This document shows positions 14,957 through 23,284 of a stretch of DNA of 25,917 nucleotides, piece after piece. The notes under the pieces were generated by a model. The model worked only from the letters and a program-made list of their open reading frames with translations, did not search any database and was not told the DNA's origin. The stretch's first letter is position 1. Each line of letters begins with the position of its first letter. A program made the translations under genes and the position numbers. The DNA is from JAAAPF01 sp046541805 (GTDB lineage: Bacteria > Pseudomonadota > Alphaproteobacteria > Geminicoccales > Geminicoccaceae): NCBI GenBank assembly GCA_046541805.1, contig JBKHCM010000032.1:1-25917 (forward strand), given 5' to 3'.

Positions 14957-15820
14957 ATGTTGCACCGCGGGGCGTCGCCGCCGACACTGGCGGGCAACGG
15001 CAGCCGGCGGAGCAGGGGCGTGCGTCTTCGCGAGCTGAGATGGAACTTCGCGAACGACTTCGAGCCGCCGGCGCTGCCGACGGCGATCGTCTTCGTGCAC
15101 GGCTATCTGGCGCCGTTGCCGAACGCCTACTGGCTGGGCTCGTTGAAGCTCATGCACGACCTCAAGCGCCGCAACGTCGATCTGCGGGTCGTGCGCGCGC
15201 CGGTGACGGGCCCCGTGGCCGAGCGCGCCGCGCGGCTGGCGCGGGAGCTGGAGGCAAGCCGCGCCGAGCGCGCCGTGCTGGTCGGGCACTCGATGGGCGG
15301 GCTCGACGCCCGCTACGCCACCCGCCACTTCGACCCCGCCCGCCGCGTCACCGACGTCATCACGCTCGGCACCCCGCACCGCGGCACGATGCTGGCCGAT
15401 CTCGTCCACCGCCTGCGCCACCGGCTGCCGGCGCCCTTGCGCGAGATCGATCAGGGCGGCCTCGCCGATCTCACCCGCGCCGCCGCGCGGCGCTTCAACG
15501 AGGCCACGCCCGATCGCGAGGACGTCCGCTACCACGCCATCTGCGGGCGCATCCCGCCGCGGGCGGTGCCGACGCTGCTGCAGCCCTTCGCCCGCCGGTT
15601 GCAGGCGCACGAGGGCGACAACGACAGCCTGGTCGCGGTCGCCTCGGCGCGCTGGGGCGACAGCCTCGTCGTCGACGACGCCGATCACTGGGCGCTGATC
15701 GGGCTCGAAGGGTTCTCCGGCACCGACCTGCGCCATCGCTTCGCGCGCCTTCGCGATACTCGCCGCCCGCTGGCGCTGTTGCGCCGCCGGCTGCGCGACA
15801 TCCTCGCCACCACCCCTTGA
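14957..15820 (+). CDS. Alpha/beta hydrolase, lipase-like
   Basis: The 287-residue protein carries the lipase form of the alpha/beta hydrolase fold. IVFVHGYLAP (44-53) supplies the oxyanion region, and VLVGHSMGGLDARY (107-120) is the nucleophile elbow with Ser112. ITLGTPHRGTMLADL follows. GDNDSLV (220-226, Asp223) and DDADHWALIG (240-249, His244) complete the triad. The pattern fits triacylglycerol lipases or palmitoyl-esterase-like proteins. No signal peptide is seen; the N-terminal 20 residues are basic and may be an over-long start (a GTG at 15020 is an alternative). It lies 12 bp after the transglycosylase gene in the same direction and converges with the App1 gene. The substrate is unknown. 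Confidence 0.82.
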   Translation: MLHRGASPPTLAGNGSRRSRGVRLRELRWNFANDFEPPALPTAIVFVHGYLAPLPNAYWLGSLKLMHDLKRRNVDLRVVRAPVTGPVAERAARLARELEASRAERAVLVGHSMGGLDARYATRHFDPARRVTDVITLGTPHRGTMLADLVHRLRHRLPAPLREIDQGGLADLTRAAARRFNEATPDREDVRYHAICGRIPPRAVPTLLQPFARRLQAHEGDNDSLVAVASARWGDSLVVDDADHWALIGLEGFSGTDLRHRFARLRDTRRPLALLRRRLRDILATTP

Positions 15821-15838
15821 GGTGCGGCCCGGCGAGGC

Positions 15839-16966
15839 TCAGCTGGCGGCGGCCGCGACCCGGTCCACCGCTTTGGGGTGGATGAGGCCGAGCTCGCCGA
15901 TGACCTCGGCCATGTCGGCGGTCGACGCGCTCAAGACCAGCCGCGCGCCGGCGCGGGCGAGCCGGCGTTCCAGGGCGCGGATGGCCCGCTCGCGATCCGC
16001 CGAGCGGGCGAGGTCGCGGATGAGCACGCAGGGCACCCGGCCGGGATGGGCCTCGACGATGCGGACGTAGGTCTCGGCGTCCTCCTGCCCGCTGTCGCCG
16101 ACGAGCACGACCGGCAGGTTCGGGGTGACCGCCAAGAGGCGCCGGATCAGCCGGATCTTGTGCTCGGGATCGTGCCGCGCGAAGGGGTGATGCCAGCGCA
16201 CGCCCCATTCCCGGAGGAACAGCACCGCCTCGCGCGGCATCCGCTGCAGGCGGAAGAAGGCGTCGAGCGTCTCGTAGATGGTCCAGGGCGCGCGCGAGAC
16301 GAAGATGACGGGGTTGCGCTCGGCACCGTTCGGGCCGCGGTTCAAGGCCCGGTAGAGGGCGGCGAAGCCCGGCACCGGCAGGCGCGCGTTGGGCCCGCGG
16401 GCGAACAGCCGCCAGAGCATCACCAAGCGGTTGGCGACGCCGGTCTCGACGACGGTGTCGTCGATGTCGCTGACGACGAGGCAGCGGCTCTGCCGGGCGT
16501 GCACCAGCACGCGTGCCATGACCGTCACCTCCGGACGGTCGCCGAGCCGGACGTCGACATGGCGCCAGCCGCCGCGCTCCAGCGGCGCGTCCTCGAGATC
16601 GAGCTCGAGGTGGAAATAGCCATCGCGGTCGGTACACCCCGCGGCCATGGCCTCGCCCAGTACCGCCTCGACGCGGGCATGGGCGACACCGCGACGAAAC
16701 AATCGCCGCAGGACGTCGACGGCGTCGCGGGCGAGGCGGTCGCGCGGGCTGGGCCCCTTCGGCTGGCGCAGGACGCGGCCGATGACAAGAAGCCGCTCGG
16801 GCGAGCCGAAACCGCGATAGGGCTGAATGACGAGGTCGCGCTCGCGCCGGCCGCGGCGCACCGGTCGGGCCAAGAGCCAGAGCAGGTTGCGGGCGTGCCG
16901 GCCGAGGCGCGCCAGCGGCGACGCCCGCGGACGGGACGCGGTCTCAGCGTAGCGGTGGATCGTCAC
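15839..16966 (-). CDS. App1-type phosphatase (DUF2183 family, HAD-like)
   Basis: The 375-residue protein resembles the catalytic domain of yeast App1, a magnesium-dependent phosphatidate phosphatase. The N-terminal part includes LLWLLARPVRRGRRERDLVIQPYRGFG (residues 28-54), typical of bacterial members. HAD motifs follow: VVSDIDDTVVETG (164-176) with DxDxT at Asp167-Thr171, FVSRAPW with Ser224, Lys270, and LVGDSGQEDAETY (288-300) with Asp291. All catalytic positions are intact. Bacterial substrates are not firmly known; phosphatidate is an inference from App1. The start is a GTG at 16966, with no later Met until about residue 106. It converges on the lipase gene with an 18-bp gap, placing two probable lipid enzymes end to end. 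Confidence 0.88.
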   Translation of the reverse strand: MTIHRYAETASRPRASPLARLGRHARNLLWLLARPVRRGRRERDLVIQPYRGFGSPERLLVIGRVLRQPKGPSPRDRLARDAVDVLRRLFRRGVAHARVEAVLGEAMAAGCTDRDGYFHLELDLEDAPLERGGWRHVDVRLGDRPEVTVMARVLVHARQSRCLVVSDIDDTVVETGVANRLVMLWRLFARGPNARLPVPGFAALYRALNRGPNGAERNPVIFVSRAPWTIYETLDAFFRLQRMPREAVLFLREWGVRWHHPFARHDPEHKIRLIRRLLAVTPNLPVVLVGDSGQEDAETYVRIVEAHPGRVPCVLIRDLARSADRERAIRALERRLARAGARLVLSASTADMAEVIGELGLIHPKAVDRVAAAAS

Positions 16967-17056
16967 GTCGGCCGCCGACCCCCGGCGCTCGGTCTTCAGG
17001 TCCGGTTCATCGACATGGACCGACCGGCGCCGGCTGTCCAGGCGACCAAGCGGCGA

Positions 17057-17482
17057 TCAGCGCTCGCAGTAGCCCGGCAGCGGCAGCCGCGCCCCGGCCG
17101 TGGTCTCGAAGCGGGCGTAGCGGCCGTCCGAGTAGCGCTCGCAGTCGCGCCCGAGCCCGGCCCTGACCAGCGCCGCGGCGATGTCGCCTTCGCCCGGCAG
17201 CCGGCAGACGGCGACCAACCGGTCGTAGGAGGTGTCGCCGGTGGGCGCGCAGGCGACGCGCCGCTCACTCAGAAGATCGCGCATGAAGCGCGTCGCGGCG
17301 GCGCCGCCCGGCTCGCCGACCTCGGGCGCGTGGAGCCCTTCGAGGCGAAACTTGCGGCCGGCGATCTCGATCGTGTCGCCGTCGATGACGCGGGCCTCGC
17401 CGACATAATCCTCCTGCGCCACGAGCGGGCCGGCGAGCGCCAACCCGACCGCGAGCACGCCGACGATGATCCGAAAGTCCAT
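17057..17482 (-). CDS. Secreted SNase-fold nuclease (thermonuclease family)
   Basis: The 141-residue protein has a signal peptide (MDFRIIVGVLAVGLALAGPLVAQ, residues 1-23) and one staphylococcal-nuclease-like barrel. ARVIDGDTIEIAGRKFRLEGLHAPE (residues 30-54) holds the calcium aspartates (Asp34, Asp36), the catalytic Arg46 and the general base Glu54. YDRLVAVCRL carries the second catalytic Arg88. All three catalytic residues therefore match the active nuclease. Short periplasmic members like this are common and largely uncharacterised; degradation of extracellular or periplasmic nucleic acid is inferred. A GGAGG lies about nine bases upstream of the ATG. Three cysteines in the mature part could form disulfides. 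It is 90 bp upstream of the App1 gene on the same strand. Confidence 0.85.
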   Translation of the reverse strand: MDFRIIVGVLAVGLALAGPLVAQEDYVGEARVIDGDTIEIAGRKFRLEGLHAPEVGEPGGAAATRFMRDLLSERRVACAPTGDTSYDRLVAVCRLPGEGDIAAALVRAGLGRDCERYSDGRYARFETTAGARLPLPGYCER

Positions 17483-17520
17483 GCGCTCACCCTCCGAGAG
17501 TGGAGCGCACGATCTACCAC

Positions 17521-17534
17521 AGGTTTCTAAACCT
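17521..17534. promoter_or_regulatory. Short palindrome between tspO and the nuclease gene
   Basis: AGGTTT and AAACCT are perfectly complementary around a two-base centre. The palindrome lies 39-52 bp upstream of the nuclease ATG and 28 bp past the tspO stop, in an AT-richer patch. Such a symmetrical site could be an operator for a dimeric repressor. A two-base loop is too tight for a normal hairpin. Confidence 0.25.
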
Positions 17535-17561
17535 CGTCGACTTGTCCCCTTTGGCGATAAC

Positions 17562-18053
17562 TCAGGTGGCGCCGGCGCGCGCCCCCGGGGGGTTCATGCG
17601 CCACACCTGGAAGTTGAGCGCCGAGGCGATGGTCACCCACACGAGATAGGGCGCCAGGAGCAGGGCCGCGGTCTTCGAGATCGGCCAGAAAAGGATCATC
17701 GTGAGCGCGATCGACAGCCAGAGCGTCAACACCTCGGCGAAGGCGAGGCCGGGCTTTTTGAGGCCGAAGAAGATCGCCGACCAGCCGGCGTTGAGGACGA
17801 GCTGGAGGACGTAAACCGCGAGCGGCAGCGCAGCGGTGGCCACGCCGGCCTCGCGCCAGACCAGCCAGCCGGAGATCGCGATCAGCGCGTAGAGCGGCGT
17901 CCACACGGTCGGAAAGACCCAATCCTTGGGCGTCCAGCTTGGCTTGTTCATAGCCCGATACCAGGCGTCGGGGGTGAAGACCGCGCCGCTCGACGCGGCG
18001 GCCAGAGCCAAAAGCGCGAACACGCCCAAGCCGATCAGCGATCCGATGTCCAT
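17562..18053 (-). CDS. tspO: TspO/MBR family membrane protein
   Basis: TspO is a five-helix membrane protein that binds porphyrins and, in mitochondria, cholesterol. In Rhodobacter it works as an oxygen-linked regulator of pigment and tetrapyrrole metabolism. The 163-residue product shows all the hallmark aromatic and proline motifs: WYRAMNKPSWTPKDWVFPTVWTPLY would span residues 31-55 and contains KPSWTP (37-42) and FPTVW (47-51). LNAGWSAIFFG (87-97) and APYLVWVTIASALNFQVW (134-151) follow. Five hydrophobic spans are evident. GGAAGGA is just upstream of the ATG. It lies between the nuclease and the acyl-CoA dehydrogenase gene on the same strand. No bacteriochlorophyll or heme genes are in the window. 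Confidence 0.93.
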   Translation of the reverse strand: MDIGSLIGLGVFALLALAAASSGAVFTPDAWYRAMNKPSWTPKDWVFPTVWTPLYALIAISGWLVWREAGVATAALPLAVYVLQLVLNAGWSAIFFGLKKPGLAFAEVLTLWLSIALTMILFWPISKTAALLLAPYLVWVTIASALNFQVWRMNPPGARAGAT

Positions 18054-18128
18054 GCGTCCTTCCCTTGCTGCGACACCCCCTCCCAGATGGCCACAGGTCG
18101 CGCGCGTTCCATAGCCTCCGGGCGTCGT

Positions 18129-19874
18129 TCAGTCGTCGAAGAGGGCCGCGTCGAGATCGCGCGCGCCGGCGGTCACCGCGGCGAGCAGCGCGCTCGCGGG
18201 CGGCAGCAGCTGCTTGACGTAGAAGCTCGCGGTGGTGCGCTTCGCCGCCGCCTGCGGATGGCCGTGCGCGGCGGCGCGATGCGCCGCCCGCGCCAACAGA
18301 AAGCCGCCGACGGTCTGCGCCATCAAGCGCAGATAGGGCGTCGCACCGGCCGCCACGGCGTCGGCGTCGCCGCCGTGATCCGCCTGCAGCCAGCGGGTCG
18401 CCGCCTCGGCGTTCGCCAGCGCGTCGCGCAGGGGCGGCACCAGATCGCCCCAGCCGTCGGCCTCGAGCCCGCGCAGCTCAAGGCGCAGCTCGCGGAAGAG
18501 CTCGAAGGGGAGCTCGCCGCCGGCCATCTGGAGCTTGCGGCCGGCGAGGTCGAGCGCCTGGATGCCGTTGGTGCCCTCGTAAATCGTCGTGATCCGCGCG
18601 TCGCGGAGGTGCTGCGGCGCCCGGCAGTCCTCGATATAGCCCATGCCGCCGTGGACCTGGATGCCCAGCGACGCGATCTCGACGCCGAGATCGGTGCACC
18701 AGGCCTTGACGATCGGGGTCAAGAGCTCGACGCGGCGTTGGGCGGCGGCGCGGACCACGGCGTCGGGGTGGCGGTCGGCGGTGTCGAGCGCCGCGCCGGC
18801 GGTGAGCACGAGCCCGCGCATGGCCTCGATCTGGCTCTTCATCGTCAGCAGCATGCGGCGAACGTCGGGATGGCCGACGATCGCCGTCGGCCGGCCGTCG
18901 CGCCGGCCCTGCACCCGCTCGCGGGCGTAGGCGCGCGCGGTCTGGTACGCTCGCTCGGCGATGGCGAGACCCTGCAGGCCCACCGACAGCCGCGCCTGGT
19001 TCATCATCGTCCACATGCAGCGCATGCCCTGATGCGGCTCGCCGACGAGCTCGCCGACCGCACCCGCCTCCTCGCCGAACTGCAACAGGCAGGTGGGCGA
19101 GACGTGGCTGCCCAGCTTGTGCTCGAGCGAGAGGCAGCGGACGTCGTTGCGCGCGCCGACGCGACCCTCGGCGTCGACCAGGTATTTGGGCACGACGAAG
19201 AGCGAGAGGCCCTTGGTGCCCGCCGGCGCGTCCGGCAGCCGGGCGAGCACGAGGTGGACGATGTTGTCGGCGAGGTCGTGCTCGCCGAAGGTGATGTAGA
19301 GCTTGGTGCCCTTGAGCCGCCAGCCGTCGCCGTGCGCCTCGGCGCGGGTGGTGACGGCGCCCAGGTCGGTGCCGGCTCGGGGCTCGGTGAGGCACATCGT
19401 GCCGGTCCAGCGCCCCTCGGTGAGGTGGCGCAGATAGCGGCGCTGCTGGTCGGCGGTGCCGTGGTGCCACAGCGCCTCGATCGCCCCCTGGGTCAACAGC
19501 GCGCAGTTCGAGAAGCCGAGATTGGCGGCGAAGACGATCTCGTTGACGGCGAAGGTGAGCGCCCACGGCAGGTTCTGCCCGCCGATGTCGGCGGGAAAGG
19601 GCAGCGCCTTCCAGCCGCCGTCGGCGAAGGCGGCGAACATCTCGCGGTAGCCGTCGGGCAGGTGGACCTGGCCGTCGCTGAGCCGGGCGCCGATGCGGTC
19701 GCCCGGCTCGTCGAGCGGCGCGATCGCGCCCTCGGCCAGCTTGGCGGCCTCGGCCAGGATCGGCTCGGCGAGCTCGTCGACGCCGTCGGGAAAGCCGGTG
19801 AGCGCCGCGACGTCGCCGAGCCCGGCGACGTGACGCAGCTGGAACACGAGATCGTCGAGCGGCGCACGGAACAT
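18129..19874 (-). CDS. Long-form acyl-CoA dehydrogenase (DmdC/AcdA-like)
   Basis: The 581-residue flavoprotein oxidises an acyl-CoA at the alpha-beta position and passes electrons to ETF. It has the usual N-terminal helical, middle beta and C-terminal helical domains plus an extra C-terminal domain of about 120 residues that marks the long DmdC-like group. Motifs include TGTMCLTEPRAGTDLGAV (157-174) and YITFGEHD (193-200) for FAD, QVHGGMGYIEDC (406-417), and RDARITTIYEGTNGIQA (424-440) with the catalytic Glu433. Members act on 3-methylmercaptopropionyl-CoA or other medium and long acyl-CoAs; sequence alone does not settle which. AGGAGGGAGG precedes the ATG. No ETF, thiolase or CoA ligase gene is nearby. 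It is divergent from dapD. Confidence 0.92.
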   Translation of the reverse strand: MFRAPLDDLVFQLRHVAGLGDVAALTGFPDGVDELAEPILAEAAKLAEGAIAPLDEPGDRIGARLSDGQVHLPDGYREMFAAFADGGWKALPFPADIGGQNLPWALTFAVNEIVFAANLGFSNCALLTQGAIEALWHHGTADQQRRYLRHLTEGRWTGTMCLTEPRAGTDLGAVTTRAEAHGDGWRLKGTKLYITFGEHDLADNIVHLVLARLPDAPAGTKGLSLFVVPKYLVDAEGRVGARNDVRCLSLEHKLGSHVSPTCLLQFGEEAGAVGELVGEPHQGMRCMWTMMNQARLSVGLQGLAIAERAYQTARAYARERVQGRRDGRPTAIVGHPDVRRMLLTMKSQIEAMRGLVLTAGAALDTADRHPDAVVRAAAQRRVELLTPIVKAWCTDLGVEIASLGIQVHGGMGYIEDCRAPQHLRDARITTIYEGTNGIQALDLAGRKLQMAGGELPFELFRELRLELRGLEADGWGDLVPPLRDALANAEAATRWLQADHGGDADAVAAGATPYLRLMAQTVGGFLLARAAHRAAAHGHPQAAAKRTTASFYVKQLLPPASALLAAVTAGARDLDAALFDD

Positions 19875-19947
19875 CCGAAGTCGACCTCCCTCCTCTTCAC
19901 CCGTCGATGTAGCCCGGGAGCGGCGGCCGGCAAAAGCCCCGCACGAA

Positions 19948-19975
19948 TTGACACCCCCACGCCGGCCACTAGCTT
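19948..19975 (+). promoter_or_regulatory. Candidate dapD promoter
   Basis: A consensus -35 TTGACA (19948-19953) is followed 16 bases later by TAGCTT (19970-19975), a weak -10. This would start transcription about 20-25 bases before the dapD ATG. It lies in the 131-bp gap shared with the divergent acyl-CoA dehydrogenase gene. By-eye assignment. Confidence 0.35.
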
Positions 19976-20005
19976 GACGGCACGTTTTCCGGCGGGGAGT
20001 GCGGC

Positions 20006-20848
20006 ATGACGGCGGAACTGGCGGCGACGATCGAGGCGGCCTTCGAACGGCGCGACGAGGTGACGAGCGCCACCGGCGGCGAACTGCGCGCTGCCGTCGA
20101 GGAGGCGCTCGAGGGCCTCGATTGCGGCCGCTGGCGCGTCGCCGAGAAGACCGCGGACGGCTCCTGGCGGGTCAACGCGTGGCTCAAAAAGGCCGTGCTC
20201 TTGTCGTTTCGCCTCTACGACATGGAGCCGATCCCGGGCGGGCCCGGTCACGCCACCTGGTGGGACAAGGTACCGAGCAAGTTCGAGGGCTGGGACGAGG
20301 TGCGCTGGCAGGAGGCCGGCTTTCGCGCCGTGCCCAACTGCGTCGTCCGCCGCTCGGCCTACATCGCCCCGGGCGTCGTCTTGATGCCGTCCTTCGTCAA
20401 CCTCGGCGCCTTTGTCGACAGCGGCACGATGGTGGACACCTGGGCCACCGTCGGCTCCTGCGCCCAGATCGGCAAGAACGTCCACATCTCCGGCGGCGCC
20501 GGCATCGGCGGCGTCCTCGAGCCCCTGCAGGCGGCGCCGGTCGTCATCGAGGACGACTGCTTCATCGGCGCCCGCTCGGAGGTGGTCGAGGGCGTCCATG
20601 TCGGGACCGGGGCGGTCATCGGCATGGGCGTGTTCATCGGGGCGTCGACGAAGATCGTCGATCGCGAGACCGGCGAGGTCTTCCGCGGCCGCGTGCCCGA
20701 CTTCGCGGTCGTCGTCGCCGGCTCGCTGCCGGGCAAGCCGCTGGCGGACGGCTCGGCGGGCCCCAACCTCTACTGCGCGGTCATCGTCAAGCGCGTCGAC
20801 GCTCGGACCCGCGCCAAGACCTCGATCAACGAGCTGCTGCGCGATTGA
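20006..20848 (+). CDS. dapD: Tetrahydrodipicolinate N-succinyltransferase
   Basis: DapD transfers a succinyl group from succinyl-CoA to tetrahydrodipicolinate in the succinylase branch of lysine and diaminopimelate synthesis. The 280-residue length is standard. An N-terminal helical domain is followed by a left-handed beta helix built of hexapeptide repeats (about 105-215), for example VRRSAYIAPGVVLMPSFVNLGAFVDSG across residues 115-141, then SCAQIGKNVHISGGAGIGG and IEDDCFIGARSEVVEGV. The C-terminus AKTSINELLRD is the usual family end. GGGGAG is about six bases before the ATG. Its stop TGA overlaps the dapE start as TGATG, so the two are translationally coupled. Confidence 0.96.
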   Translation: MTAELAATIEAAFERRDEVTSATGGELRAAVEEALEGLDCGRWRVAEKTADGSWRVNAWLKKAVLLSFRLYDMEPIPGGPGHATWWDKVPSKFEGWDEVRWQEAGFRAVPNCVVRRSAYIAPGVVLMPSFVNLGAFVDSGTMVDTWATVGSCAQIGKNVHISGGAGIGGVLEPLQAAPVVIEDDCFIGARSEVVEGVHVGTGAVIGMGVFIGASTKIVDRETGEVFRGRVPDFAVVVAGSLPGKPLADGSAGPNLYCAVIVKRVDARTRAKTSINELLRD

Positions 20849-21996
20849 TGGTCCAAGACGAGCCGCCAGCTCTCGACGATCCGATCGGCCTCGCCCAGGC
20901 GCTGGTCCGCCTCGACAGCGTCACGCCCGACAAGGGTGCCGCCATCGACCAGATCGCGGCCTGGCTCGGCGAGCTCGACGCCCATGTCTGGCACGTCGAG
21001 GAGCCCGGCTCGCGGGTGCCCAACCTGGTCGCCCGGCTCGGCCGCGGCGGCCCCAGGCTCGCCTTCGCCGGGCACACCGACGTCGTGCCGACGGGTGACC
21101 CGGGGCTGTGGCGGCACCCGCCGTTCGCAGGCGAGATCGCGGACGGCAAGCTCTTCGGCCGCGGCGCCTGCGACATGAAGGGCGGGCTCGCCTGCGCGAT
21201 CGCCGCCGCCGCGCGCGCCGAGCGGCCGGGCGAGGTCTGGTTCTACGTCACCGGCGACGAGGAGGGCCCGGCCCGGCACGGCACCGCCGCCATCGTCCGC
21301 TGGCTCGCCGAGCTGGGCCTCGGCTTCGACGGCTGCATCGTCGCCGAGCCGACCTCGAAGGCCAAGGTGGGCGACACCCTCAAGATCGGTCGCCGCGGCT
21401 CGTTGAACGCCCTGATCACCGTCGCCGGGACCCAGGGCCACACCGCCTTTCCGCACGTGGCCGACAACCCCGTCCACCGCCTCGCGGCGATCGTCCACGA
21501 GCTCGCGACCACGCCCCTGGATGCCGGCACCGCCCGCTTCGAGCCCTCGACACTGCAGGTGAGCAGCTTCGACGTCGGCAACCCGGCGAGCAACGTCATC
21601 CCGGCGCAGGCCCGCGCCGCCTTGAACATCCGTTTCAATCCGGAGCACAGCGGAGCGAGCCTCGAGGCGTGGCTGGCCGAGGTCGCCGCCCGCCACGCCG
21701 GCGCGCGGGCGCGAGTCGCGCTCACCGGCGTGAGCGACGCCTTCGTCGCCGACGCACCCGGCTTTCAGCGCTGCGTCGCCGACGCCATCGCCGCGACGCT
21801 CGCCCGCAGCCCTGAGGCGAGCACCGCTGGCGGCACCTCGGACGCGCGCTTTTTAAAGGACCTCGGCCCGGTCGTGGAGCTGGGGACGATCGGCCATTCC
21901 CTGCACCGGATCGACGAGTGGGTCGGCCTCGACGAGCTCCTTGAGCTCACCCGGGTCTTCACCGCCGTCATCGAAACCTTTCGCGAGCCCGCATGA
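20848..21996 (+). CDS. dapE: Succinyl-diaminopimelate desuccinylase
   Basis: DapE is a dinuclear zinc hydrolase that removes succinate from N-succinyl-L,L-diaminopimelate. The 382-residue product shows AGHTDVVPTGD (74-84) with metal ligand His76 and Asp78, RGACDMKGG (105-113) with the bridging Asp109, GDEEG (136-140) with the catalytic Glu138 and metal Glu139, and CIVAEPTS (163-170) with Glu167. GGTSDARF and IGHSLHRIDE near the end supply the last His ligand. Thus the full M20 active site is present. The start is set by the TGATG overlap with dapD; longer frames upstream are dapD read out of frame. Its stop overlaps the ATG of the downstream membrane protein as ATGA. DapC, the aminotransferase of this branch, is not in the window. 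Confidence 0.96.
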   Translation: MVQDEPPALDDPIGLAQALVRLDSVTPDKGAAIDQIAAWLGELDAHVWHVEEPGSRVPNLVARLGRGGPRLAFAGHTDVVPTGDPGLWRHPPFAGEIADGKLFGRGACDMKGGLACAIAAAARAERPGEVWFYVTGDEEGPARHGTAAIVRWLAELGLGFDGCIVAEPTSKAKVGDTLKIGRRGSLNALITVAGTQGHTAFPHVADNPVHRLAAIVHELATTPLDAGTARFEPSTLQVSSFDVGNPASNVIPAQARAALNIRFNPEHSGASLEAWLAEVAARHAGARARVALTGVSDAFVADAPGFQRCVADAIAATLARSPEASTAGGTSDARFLKDLGPVVELGTIGHSLHRIDEWVGLDELLELTRVFTAVIETFREPA

Positions 21997-22544
21997 TCCC
22001 CTCGCTCGACGACATCGTCCGCTACGTCGTGGGCGCCGGCCTGTTGATGCAGAACGACGAGCGCGGCATGGCGGCCTTCGACGTCAGCCTCGAGGGCTTT
22101 CTGCAGAGCTTCGCGGCGGCCTTGATCGTGCTGCCGCTCTTCGCCTTCGTGCATTACCTCCAAAGCCGCGAGATCGGCATGGACGTGACGCCGATGGGCG
22201 TCGCGATCCTCGCCTACGCGGCGCAATGGCTCGCCTTTCCGCTGACGGCCGCCGGCCTCGCCAAGCTCATGCACCGCGAGAAGCACTTCGTGCCCTACGT
22301 CGTCGCCGCGAACTGGGCCTCGATCATCCAGATCGCCGTCGTCGCCGCGGCGGTGCTCCTGGGCACGCTGTTGAGCCCGGCGCTCGGCGGCCTGCTCTTG
22401 CTGCTCGTGACGGTCGGGCTTTTGGTCTACGACTTCTTCATCGCCCGCATCGCCTTTCACACTCCGGGCATCGACGGCGGCGCGGTGGTCGTCGTCCAGC
22501 TCCTGGTCAGCATGCTGGTGCAGCATCTGGTGACGGGGGCGTGA
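21993..22544 (+). CDS. Unknown integral membrane protein coupled to dapE
   Basis: I do not recognise this 183-residue protein. It begins inside the dapE stop codon (ATGA), so it is translated together with dapE. A short N-terminal region with IVRYVVGAGLLMQNDERG is followed by about five hydrophobic segments: 36-56, 68-90, 101-126, 130-153 and 162-180. Charged loops include QSREIGMD (57-64) and LMHREKHFVP (92-101). There is no signal peptide cut site or enzyme motif. Coupling to dapE may only mark co-expression. Its last 38 bases overlap the 3' end of the convergent truA gene. Confidence 0.75.
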   Translation: MIPSLDDIVRYVVGAGLLMQNDERGMAAFDVSLEGFLQSFAAALIVLPLFAFVHYLQSREIGMDVTPMGVAILAYAAQWLAFPLTAAGLAKLMHREKHFVPYVVAANWASIIQIAVVAAAVLLGTLLSPALGGLLLLLVTVGLLVYDFFIARIAFHTPGIDGGAVVVVQLLVSMLVQHLVTGA

Positions 22545-23283
22545 GGGCGTAGTCGACGCGGGTGAGATAGAGCCCCGCCGCCGGCGCCGTCGGCCCCGCC
22601 GCGCTCCGCCGCTTGGCCGCGAGCGCGCGTGGCACGTCGCCCACCGCCCAGGCACCCTTGCCGACGAGCACCAGCGTGCCGACGATGTTGCGGACCTGGT
22701 GATGGAGGAACGAGCGCGCCTCGGCCTCGACCTCGACGAGATCGTCGTTGCGCCGCACCGCCAGCCGGTCGAGCGTCTTGACCGCGCTCTCGGCCTGGCA
22801 CTCGGCGGCGCGAAAGCTCGAGAAGTCGTGCCGGCCCCGAAGATGCCGCGCCGCCGCGGCCATCGCCTCGACGTCGAGCGGCTGCGGCACCTGCCAAGCC
22901 CGGCCGGCCTCCAGCGTCAGCGGCGGGCGCCGGTTGCGGATGCGGTAGCGATAGGCCCGGCCCGTGGCGTCGAAGCGGGCGTGGGTGTCGGCGGCGACCC
23001 GGCGGGCGTGGAGCACCGCCACCGGATGCGGGCGCAGATGGTGGTTGAGGGCGTCCTGCACCTTGGCGGCACCGTAGTCCTTCGGCAGATCGACGTGGGC
23101 GACCTGGCCCAGGGCGTGGACGCCGGCGTCGGTGCGCCCGGCCGCCTGGACCCGGCGGGGCTCGCGGCACAGCCGCGCCACCGCGGTCTCGACCACCGTC
23201 TGCACGGCGAGGCCGTTCGCCTGCTTCTGCCAGCCGCAGAAGCCGGAGCCGTCGTATTCGAGGGTGAGGAAGTAGCGCGGCAC
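22507..23283 (-). CDS. truA: tRNA pseudouridine(38-40) synthase TruA
   Basis: TruA makes pseudouridine at positions 38-40 of the tRNA anticodon arm. The 258-residue product shows YFLTLEYDGSGFCGWQKQ (4-21), RVQAAGRTDAGVHALGQVAH (44-63) with the catalytic Asp52, ARFDATGRAYRYRI, HDFSSFRAAEC and FLHHQVRNIVGTLVLVG. GLYLTRVDY marks the usual end, after which about 14 further Pro/Ala-rich residues overlap the convergent membrane protein gene. The start is a GTG at 23283, one base after the fmt stop, with no strong Shine-Dalgarno, which suggests coupling to fmt. Confidence 0.95.
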   Translation of the reverse strand: MPRYFLTLEYDGSGFCGWQKQANGLAVQTVVETAVARLCREPRRVQAAGRTDAGVHALGQVAHVDLPKDYGAAKVQDALNHHLRPHPVAVLHARRVAADTHARFDATGRAYRYRIRNRRPPLTLEAGRAWQVPQPLDVEAMAAAARHLRGRHDFSSFRAAECQAESAVKTLDRLAVRRNDDLVEVEAEARSFLHHQVRNIVGTLVLVGKGAWAVGDVPRALAAKRRSAAGPTAPAAGLYLTRVDYALTPPSPDAAPAC

Positions 23284-23284
23284 G

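Noticed and set aside
12176..15736. A 1186-codon minus-strand open frame across the AroE-like, transglycosylase and hydrolase genes
   Set aside because: It is a GC-rich shadow: Arg/Ala/Gly-dominated, no domain, and it overlaps well-supported genes on both strands.
17466..20009. An 847-codon plus-strand open frame opposite tspO and the acyl-CoA dehydrogenase
   Set aside because: Antisense shadow of two strongly supported genes; composition is not protein-like.
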